A stretch of DNA of 64,000 nucleotides from Geosiphon pyriformis. Its lineage: Eukaryota > Glomeromycota > Glomeromycetes > Archaeosporales > Geosiphonaceae. The stretch is taken from the NCBI GenBank assembly GCA_016748015.1, contig JAAOMT010000776.1, forward strand, positions 141,859 to 205,858, read 5' to 3'. A program made the position numbers and the translations under genes. Position 1 is the stretch's first letter. Each line of letters opens with the position of its first letter. The notes below the pieces were generated by a model that was not told the origin of the DNA, did not search any database, and saw only the letters and a program-made list of their open reading frames with translations. Positions 57,284 through 64,000 of the stretch are shown here, piece by piece.

Positions 57284-58319
57284 TGTTATGAGTAAACTTG
57301 GTAGGTAATAGAAATAGTAATGTTTGGTGTTATCATTTATTAGTGATGCATCTTCCGCGTGATTCTGTTGGCTTAATTTCGATTATCAGTCTCTGAAGAT
57401 CTATTTCTGGATGTGAATTTACCTATTGAGTTCTTTGATTATAAGACATAGAGTTTGTCTTTCATCAATTGCAACATCTTCTGTAAATGTAAGCTTTTTT
57501 CTCCAAGCTAATGAGTGCAGTTGTTAGGGTCTGGCAGTGTCTTTTCACCCTTCTGGTAAGCTAACAAGATAACATTAATATCCAAAACCTAAGGGGAGCC
57601 TTTCTCTTTTATCAGGCTATTACAAAGTCTATTTCCAGACAGTCAATTTTACTATGTTGCTGCTTTACAAAAGAAGATAAAAAAAAAAGAAAAAAAAGAA
57701 AATATAAAAAAAGAAAAAAGAAAAGATAAATTAGTATTGTCAATTGCTGTGATCAAGAGCGATTGGTCCAAATTGTTAATAGTTCAAGGTGGTTATGCTA
57801 AGAGCATCTGTCCTAAAACAAAAGTATGAAACAATGGTTAATTCATGTAAATCCCACACAGTTCGAGAACATAAATTTGTGATTCTGATTTCTTTAATAA
57901 TTGATTTATTTCAGAAGATGAATATGAAAATATAATAAATAAAGAGAGGTAATGGATATTTGTATCTTGTTTAGTGGTTCATATCTAACTGTCTGTCTTT
58001 TTTCTTCTACAACTACTCACTTTTATACATTTTTTTGGTTTTATAGGATTGCTTCTAATTGTTTTGTTATTGCTAACTATTGCTTTTGTTATTTCTGTTA
58101 TTGCTTTGTTCTTCTACATTATTTCCAGTTATTCTACATTATAACATATTATCTGGTGTTATTACATGTTATTCTGTATTATTCTATGTTATAACACGTT
58201 ATTCTGTGCTATTCTAAGTTATAACGTGTTATCCAACATTATTGTGCACTATTCTGTGTTATGTCACATTCTGGTCACATTTTTTCTAACTTTGGATCGG
58301 TTTTTCTACTCAGGTAACA
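57284..58319 (-). repeat. 3' LTR of element E
   Basis: 1036 bp; plus-strand ends TGTTATGAGTAAAC and CTACTCAGGTAACA. It aligns with the element C LTR (9349-10339) in reverse complement. The Phe/Cys/Tyr-rich frames at 57952-58426 are LTR sequence. The part near the polypurine tract carries a set of ATAAC-palindromes, described separately. Confidence 0.85.
58141..58232. promoter_or_regulatory. Array of ATAAC(N)2GTTAT palindromes in the LTR
   Basis: ATAACATATTAT (58141), ATTACATGTTAT (58161), ATAACACGTTAT (58191) and ATAACGTGTTAT (58221) occur at 20-30 bp steps; the last two are exact reverse complements of each other. They lie 90-180 bp from the LTR's upstream end in element orientation, that is in U3, where LTR promoters have their enhancers. 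Binding of a factor is inference. Confidence 0.45.
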
Positions 58320-58322
58320 TTA

Positions 58323-58336
58323 TCCCTCTCCTTTTA
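58323..58336 (-). other. Polypurine tract of element E
   Basis: On the minus strand TAAAAGGAGAGGGA lies three bases before the LTR start TGTTACC. Confidence 0.7.
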
Positions 58337-58357
58337 GTATTGAGCTTTTGTGAAATT

Positions 58358-59071
58358 TTATGTATCTGTTTCTATGTTTTTGTTCATGTAATATTTGATA
58401 GTTGTGTTGAGTATTGTTTTTTGTAAGTCTTCAAACTGTCGATTGGTAATTTGTTCTATGTTGTTAACTGTTATCATTTTTATAGATTCATACAATAGTA
58501 CATTTGAACAATGTTGGAAAGCAGTATATAATCAGTATGCTGCTTTGTAGTATAGAGTCAGGTTGCTTCTTTCTACAAATTTTTTTATTTGTTGTATTGC
58601 TTCTTTGTTGAAAGTTTTCTGGCTGAAGTCTCTATATGGTGTCTTTAAATCTAGTTGTTTACCAATTTTGTAGAACCAATATGCTGGAGAAAGTTTTTCT
58701 TTCTATTTCTGGGTGTTGTCAGGTGTCCACTTCCTTGTTTCAGGGAGTTTGATCCCACGAGCTAAAGCTTCTTTTATTTCTTCTAGCTCGGGGACCAAGT
58801 ATCTTCATTTATAAAATAATTCTCATTCCTCCATGCTTTCTTCATGCCCCACCCAAGACAAATTAATTTTTTTTTGTAAAATTTCTTTCTCGGATGGGGT
58901 ATAAAGATGAGAATGGTTAGTTCTAGTTGAACTTTTGCCCATTCTTTTCTTTCCCTTATCTCTATATCTTATTTTTTTTCTATCAATTATAATTTCTATT
59001 TGAGATGTCAATTTTTGAATTGTTTCAAATAATTGTTTAGATAATTTTAAAATTTGATCTAAAAAGTCCAT
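58358..59071 (-). pseudogene. ORF3 of element E, between integrase and 3' LTR
   Basis: A single frame of 238 codons from the ATG at 59071 to the TAA at 58358-58360, broken by four stops: TGA after HEESMEE (58823-58825), a TGA in YK-RY, a TAG in TQK-KE and a TGA in AAY-LY, each readable as a former Trp codon. It starts MDFLDQILKLSKQLFETI, has a Lys/Arg-rich segment, then ELEEIKEALARGIKLP, FNKEAIQQIKKFVERSN and MITVNNIEQITNRQFEDL. Element A has a colinear frame at 25564-26190. No signal peptide, membrane helix or known motif is visible; the sequence looks helical and charged. Function unknown. Confidence 0.7.
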
Positions 59072-59229
59072 GTTGAAATTTCTATTGTTTTTTGCTGCTT
59101 TTCAGATGCTATATATATTTGAATTCCCCAATTTAATTTGCTGTACATTGTCTATGTTTTGATGATAATAATTGGTTCCAGATCTTGTGGTATATCTTCT
59201 GGTCTGATTAATGAAATTTGTGTTCCTAG

Positions 59230-60340
59230 TTAAGATACTGATGACAATGATTCTTGTTTTGCATGATACATTTTTAACCAATTTCTATGTGCTACTTTCT
59301 TTAAAATCTTGTTTTCCAATTGTAATTTGTAAGCTTCATTTCCTAATGTTTCGTGTATATAGAATGAACTGTCCCACTTTGAGTCAAACTTTCTACTCCA
59401 TTGTTTCTCCACTTTTGTATGATGTAACAGTACTTGGTCTTTAATCTTGAATTCCATTGGTTGTTCTGGTAGGCAGTTATTATGTCTTTCTTTTTGTTGT
59501 TCTTGAGTGTGATTAATATTGTCAGCTGTTGTTCTTTGATTGCCTTCCAACATTTCCATTAGCTGGTACGTTCTTCGGTATAAGGTAGCTTTAAAATTTT
59601 CTTCATTGATTGTTTCTGTTGGGTATGACAGTATTACTTGTTCAATCAGTAATGTAGCTTTTCTTCCATAAACTAGTTCGAACAGTGTGAACTGAGTTGT
59701 ATTTTGTTTCAATGTTTGGTATGCAAAGAGTACAGAAGATATGAATAAGTTCTATTCTTGTCTGTTTTTATGACTTATTTTTGCTAGTACTTCACACAGT
59801 GTTTGGTTAAATTGTTCTACCAGTTCATTTGTTTGTGAGTGGTATGATGACAATAAGAGTCATTTTATTCCAAATCATTGGCTTAGTTCAGTTAGTGTAT
59901 TATTAATGAAATGTGTTCCTTGATGAGATAATAATTCTTTTAGGCATCCATGTTAGCAAATTAAGTCTTGATGCACAAATTTGGCTACTGTTTTGGCATC
60001 AGCCACTTGGATTGCTCTGGCTTCTGGCCATTTTGTCAAATAGTTTATGGCAACAGCAATATAGCAATTTCCTTGGGATGTAATCAAGAGAGGTCCAACC
60101 AAATTGATTCCAATTCTATTAAATGGATTTTCAACTGGAATGGGTCAAAGTGGTTCTGTTGATCTTGCTCTTCTTTTCACTGGCATGCATCACAATTAAG
60201 CATGTATTCAAAAATGTCTTTGTACATTGTTGGCCAATAGTATAAATTTAGTGTTCTTTCGAGGATAGCATCTTTGTTAAAGTATTCTGTGGTTGGATCA
60301 GAATGCATATTATGTAATATAGTTTTTTTTTTACTGTTTT
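59230..60340 (-). pseudogene. Integrase of element E
   Basis: The zinc-binding part is at about 60.2-60.33 kb. The core has FNRIGINLVGPL with first Asp changed to Asn (codon 60103-60105), the second catalytic site reading LLSHQGTHF with His for Asp (about 59.93 kb), and the Glu in SQTNELVEQFNQTL (about 59.82 kb). The C-terminal part (59230-59712) is an intact 160-codon frame containing FELVYGRKATLL and the FKIKDQVLLHHTKVEKQWSR segment, the region that in Gypsy integrases binds DNA non-specifically. Two catalytic sites lost, so inactive. Confidence 0.85.
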
Positions 60341-60539
60341 TTATAACTTGTTGTGAGGTGGGACAGTTTTGACATTCTTGTTAATATAGTTGGTTGTCTT
60401 AAATAAAATAATTTTGGGCTTGTTTTCATATGGTACCTCATTTCTGTTGAGATAATATCTCTTTGAAACATAGTGTCAATAGATACTGATGTAATTATTA
60501 ATATGTAAGTGTGTTCATGAGTCTGGGATTAGATTTGTG

Positions 60540-61975
60540 GCATCCTCAACAAACTGTCGGCATTAGTGTTCTTGGATCCTTTCTTGTAATGGACTTTGAG
60601 TGGGAATTGTTGTAGATAAGTACTCCATCTTGCATATTTTTTTTTAATTGTAGATTATTGAGTAATCAAATAAGTTCTTTGTGGTCAATATATAGGTTAA
60701 ATGGTTGACTAAGATAATGTTTCCAAGTTTGTATTGCCCAATAAATGGCAAGACATTCCAAATCTGTTGTGCTGTAATTCTTTTTTGCTGGGCTCATACT
60801 GCAACTAACATAGGCAACTGGATGTTTTCTATTGTCTGGTTCTATTTGTGATAAGATTGCTCTTAGAGCATTTTTCGAGGCATCTGTAATGACAATGAAT
60901 CATTTAATAAAATCTGAATAAATCAGGATGGAGGATGTGATCAAACACTGCTTGAGATAGTCGAATGCTTTCTGTTGATCTTCCTTCCACAAGTACAATA
61001 CGTATTTAGACAACAAATGATGGAGTGGTTTTGTGATGTTCAAGAAATCTTTGACAAATCAACAATAATAATCTGCTAATCCTAGAAATCCTCGTAATTC
61101 TTTGAAGTTGATTGAGGCTGGAAAATCCTTGACTTTTTGGACCTTATCTGAATCGGGCTTGACTTCATCTTTGCCAATTACATGTCCTAGGAACTTTAAC
61201 TCTGTTTTTTCAAAGAAGCATTTATTGGGGTTGAGTTTCAATCTGACACTATAAAGACGTTTAAAGACTTGTTACAGATGGAGCAAATGATTATTGAACA
61301 TTTCAGAGAAAACATTGGTGCCGTCTAAATATACTATAACTGATTTCCACAGGATTCCTTTGTATATGATATCCATAAAGTGTTGGAACATGGCAGGAGC
61401 ATTACAGAGTCCAAAAAGCATTACGTTAAACTCAAAGTTTCTGTCTTGGGTAGTGAATGCTGTTTTTTTTTGTCTTTGGGATCCATTTCAACTTGCCAGT
61501 AACTACTTGCTAAATCTAATAATGAGAACCATTTCTTTTTTTTTAGATTATTCAGAATTTCTTAGATGAGAGGCATGGGATAACTATCTCTTTGCATGAC
61601 ACTATTTAGTTTTTGGTAATCTATGCAGAATCGCACTTTTCCATTTTTCTTGGTGACCAAGACTACTGGGGAAGACCAAGGGCTTAGTGATTCTTTTATT
61701 AAGCCATTGTCAAACATTCGTTGGACTTCTTGTTTGATAAGATTGTTGTCAGATGGGGGTACTCAGTAAGCTCATTGTTTAATAGGTTGAGTGTTTTCTG
61801 TATCAATCTGATGCTTTACAATATCAGTGTGTCTGAACTCATTTTTGCTGGCAAAGACATTGGCATACTGATTCAGAAGGACTTTGAGTTGCATTTGTTG
61901 CAGGGTACTTAAGTTTCCTAAATTTAATTTATTGATCTCTTCTGGTGTGAACAAGTAACTTTTTTTTGGCAAATT
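60540..61975 (-). pseudogene. RT and RNase H of element E
   Basis: The leader frame 61772-61972 (LTPEEINKL-type, with NVFASKNEFRHTDIVKHQI) precedes RT: FCIDYQKLNSV (about 61.62 kb), LLDLASSYWQVEMDP (about 61.49 kb), then a frameshift in a poly-A/T run at about 61.47 kb. The catalytic motif at about 61317-61340 reads YLDG, an Asp-to-Gly change that is not of the C-to-T/G-to-A type. The thumb segment 61059-61241 (ELKFLGHVIGKDEVKPDSDK) is intact. RNase H follows at 60.56-60.95 kb (ITDASKNALRAILSQ, SCSMSPAKKNYSTTDLECLA). Confidence 0.85.
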
Positions 61976-62218
61976 TCATATTTGTAAGGTAATGTCGCAA
62001 AATAAAAATAGCTGTGCAAAATCTGGAATGGACTGGAGTTTTTCAGGATGTTGAATGTTTAATGAGATAGAACTAATAAGGGTTCCTTTGGGGATTTCAA
62101 TTACATCTTCTGTGAGATTGTAGATGGGGATTTTGAAGTGTTTATGGGCTTTGGCCAGCAGGTATAAGTTAACAACATTGGCTAGAGAACAGATTTCAGG
62201 ATTAGCTTTAAATAACAA
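61976..62218 (-). pseudogene. Beta-rich domain of element E pol
   Basis: An open 80-codon frame with ANVVNLYLLAKAHKHFKIPI, then EDVIEIPKGTLIS and IPDFAQLFLFCDITLQI. It is conserved in A (29.1-29.47 kb) and C (15295-15486). It lies between the dUTPase-like domain and the RT leader. The alternation of hydrophobic residues and the I-x-I-P-x-G-T pattern suggest beta strands; identity unknown. Confidence 0.5.
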
Positions 62219-62349
62219 GGCTTGATCTTGGATTTTTCGATTTACCTTAAGAAGATATTATTGGTAAGAGGGAATAAAGATGACTGTGTTGGTGTAGATA
62301 AGTTCTACCTGGTCACTGTCTTCCTCCATGAAGTTGATTGGTACATTTC

Positions 62350-62736
62350 CTCTTCCATTTGATCCAAACCTGTTGATTCTTCAGGTAGTGAGACCTAATT
62401 CTTTTCAGATTGTTATCAGAACTAATTGGGATATTTTGACTAAGGATAGGAAGATAGCTTGGGCAATTTTTTCTTGTGATTTTATTTTGTAGGATCTGTC
62501 CAAATTGTTTTGTAGCATTATGATGATGTTTTCTGTGTAACCAGCATCGATGATTCCTCCTTTTACATTGATTCTTTTCTTGGCTAAACTAGATCAAGAG
62601 GCAATTTGTATCATTGTGCTAACAGAAATTTTTAACACTATCTTAAGATCTATCTTTACAAGAGAATGTGGGGCTATAATTATGGGTGATTGTCTAGAGT
62701 ATTGTAGGTTGAAACCAGTATCAGTGTCATGTGCTT
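62350..62736 (-). pseudogene. dUTPase-like domain in element E pol (best preserved copy)
   Basis: Motif 1 AHDTDTGFNL (62708-62734), motif 2 AS-stop-SSLAKK (62579-62602; CGA to TGA), motif 3 GGIIDAGYTEN (62528-62560, with the catalytic Asp present), motif 4 EKIAQAIF (about 62.47 kb), motif 5 RINRFGSNGR (about 62.35-62.38 kb). The spacing and about 128-residue length fit trimeric dUTPases. An active enzyme would lower dUTP during reverse transcription. The stop in motif 2 inactivates this copy, but the motif residues are close to consensus, so loss appears recent. Confidence 0.8.
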
Positions 62737-63330
62737 TTTTGGGGCAGATTCTTTCTTCATTATTACTGTACCATTTTAATTCTAATTCTTTGAATAGGTC
62801 AGGATATGCGAGATATTGCTCTGTTTTGGTAGTCTCATTAGGCTCTTGAAATGGCATGTCCTCAACTATTAACTCAGCTTTTTCTTCAGGTTTTGGTAGT
62901 TCATCAATAAGGTGTAATATTCTTGGCAGTGGATTGAACATGAGATCACATTCATTACAATACTGGAAATGGCAAGAGATTAGGCAATGATCACATAATT
63001 TCGTGTTTAAATCAGCTAGTTTTTGTTCCTGTTCTTCTTAGGTCAAGACCAATTCTTGGTAATGGTCCTAAAATGCATCCGGGTCATCAGTAAAAAAATC
63101 TTCAGTAATGTAATCGGGTCTTTTGTATTTGGATACAAATGGGTTTTCTTTGATTTCTCATATTTTGCTGAGTGTGGCACCTTCAGCTTTGACACTGGCC
63201 ATTCTCCATATTTTGTGCTCATTATGTGGATAACTGTCCAATTAATTGAGTGCTCATCTTCAGGCATTCTCGATTGGGGTTTCCTTTTGTATCCAATTAT
63301 TGATCAAGATAGTATATTGACATTGTTACA
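62737..63330 (-). pseudogene. CxxC-rich linker of element E pol
   Basis: The minus strand reads TKLCDHCLISCHFQYCNECD at about 62.94-63.0 kb, two CxxC pairs plus an extra Cys, a likely zinc ribbon. Upstream are a Glu-rich helix-like stretch and, in a second frame, WRMASVKAEGATLSKI (about 63.17-63.2 kb), matching the corresponding region of A. Downstream the frame 62594-62941 leads into the dUTPase-like domain without a break. Homology to A and C ends at about 63.33 kb. Confidence 0.6.
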
Positions 63331-63425
63331 GTTTAAGAATTTAGCAAAAAGAATCATAAAAATAATACAAACTATTCAATCATAATATAGCACAGTAATA
63401 ATCTTAGAAAGGTAATGATTAACAT
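63331..63425. other. Unassigned DNA at the edge of element E
   Basis: The element E homology fades here; no LTR, PBS or target duplication was recognised, so the nature of the break is open. Confidence 0.4.
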
Positions 63426-63517
63426 AGTAGCAAACACCATCTTGCGATAGTGGCAAGCACCAGTTCACAATAGCAGCCAACACCAACTGGTGATAGCAGC
63501 AAGCACCAGGTTGAAAT
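63426..63517. repeat. Tandem repeat, four copies of a 23-bp unit
   Basis: Units start at 63426, 63449, 63472 and 63495; the common form is AG(T/C)(A/G)GCAA(G/A)CACCA followed by a more variable half ending in AT. Units are exactly 23 bp with substitutions only. GC content is higher than in surrounding DNA. The minus-strand frame 63376-63621 passing through it is a product of the repeat. Confidence 0.85.
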
Positions 63518-64000
63518 ATCAAAAAGAAAGTATTTTCTCGTAGAACTACAAACATGTATATATACAGTAGTTTTAATATTGGAAAAGAATTAATCAAGTA
63601 ATAAAAATCATAACTTATCAAGCAATAGATCCAATTTTATCCAACAAACTCTACTTTAAATCATACTTTCAAATTAAATATCCCAAGAAACCTTTAAAAT
63701 CAAAAAGAAATGAAAAAGAATATTTAAAAACGGAACTATCACAACCCAAAGTATTAAGAAACTTACTTGTATTATTTATTGAATGAAACTATTATTCATC
63801 AACTGAATCCCTTGGAAGAATAATTCTTGATCAAGATTATTCACGTTGTTACTAATTGATAAAAGCTTTATTGTGAGAATTAGAAAAGCGCTAAAGACCA
63901 TTAACATTTTGTGTTTCTAGATTAGAGAAACACATCAGGCAATTGCAAGGATAGCCTCAGAGAAGACCCCAGACAGTGGGTAGATTTCAGTTCAGTCTCT
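63518..64000. other. Right-edge DNA, no gene supported
   Basis: No transposon domain was recognised. Base composition becomes more balanced in the last ~100 bp, which may mark the approach of a host gene or another element. A 43-codon minus-strand frame (63776-63907) starting with a hydrophobic stretch is too short to support. Confidence 0.4.

Larger units (their letters stand above)
57284..63330 (-). mobile_element. Ty3/Gypsy element E, 3' two thirds (family of element C)
   Basis: On the minus strand, from right to left: CxxC linker (63.3-62.95 kb), dUTPase-like domain, beta-rich domain, RT, RNase H, integrase, ORF3, polypurine tract, 3' LTR. gag, protease, PBS and 5' LTR are not in the window; homology ends at about 63.33 kb, so E is either truncated or interrupted there. 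It inserted in the B-like relic at 57283. Frames are longer than in C, and stops are mostly former Trp or Gln codons. Confidence 0.85.

Noticed and set aside
57952-58426. Two Phe/Cys/Tyr-rich plus-strand frames resembling membrane proteins
   Set aside because: Both lie in the LTR and ORF3 3' end of element E, where the LTR borders, polypurine tract and the element C homologue explain the sequence.
63426-63517. CRISPR-like array
   Set aside because: Repeats are contiguous without spacers and the DNA is eukaryotic; it is a minisatellite.
63776-63907. 43-codon minus-strand frame with a signal-peptide-like start
   Set aside because: Too short, no homologue recognised and no supporting context; such frames arise by chance.
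1-64000. tRNA or rRNA genes
   Set aside because: No cloverleaf or rRNA core sequence was recognised by eye; a covariance-model scan would be decisive.

Overview
The window is a stretch of very AT-rich, nearly gene-free eukaryotic DNA, most likely from a glomeromycotan (arbuscular mycorrhizal) fungus. That assignment rests on recognising the LINE and Ty3/Gypsy protein families typical of Rhizophagus- and Gigaspora-like genomes, not on a database search. Only the left edge (2-838) looks like an ordinary host gene: the 3' end of a Ser/Asn/Tyr-rich protein. Almost everything else is transposable-element sequence in several layers and states of decay.

Layout. 839-2459: non-coding AT-rich DNA. 2460-3322: truncated solo LTR (family A). 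3323-9348: decayed LINE (+) with a solo LTR-A inside. 9349-17570: decayed Ty3/Gypsy element C (+) with LTR, PBS, gag (split by another solo LTR-A), protease, dUTPase-like domain, RT, RNase H and integrase. 17571-18250: orphan gag fragment. 18251-21259: 5' half of a family-A Gypsy element D (-). 21260-53616: Gypsy element B (+), about 7.4 kb by itself, expanded to about 32 kb by six nested insertions: three ORF1-only LINE-derived elements (21345-23791, 38211-40685, 41248-43629, all -), a solo LTR of its own family (24112-34791), a complete Gypsy element A inside that solo LTR (24670-34671, -), and a 6.9-kb LINE in its 3' LTR (46144-53030, +). 53617-57283: inverted relic of a B-like element carrying a nearly intact Tc1/mariner element (54325-55614). 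57284-63330: Gypsy element E (-), same family as C. 63426-63517: a 23-bp tandem repeat, then unassigned DNA to the end.

How the parts relate. Elements A, C and E share an unusual pol: protease, CxxC-rich linker, dUTPase-like domain, beta-rich domain, RT, RNase H, integrase. A and E also carry a conserved third reading frame (ORF3) between integrase and the polypurine tract. A, B and C share one primer-binding site. The three ORF1-only elements share 5' and 3' ends, carry target-site duplications and encode only a zinc-knuckle ORF1, so they look like half-LINEs that depend on another reverse transcriptase.

Nearly all copies carry C-to-T and G-to-A changes: Trp/Gln/Arg codons became stops, catalytic Asp became Asn, zinc-knuckle Cys became Tyr. 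No element seen here appears autonomous. The pattern is like repeat-induced point mutation or heavy deamination of methylated DNA. The 46-kb LINE, A, E and the Tc1 element are the least decayed; C, D, the 3-9 kb LINE and B are the most decayed.
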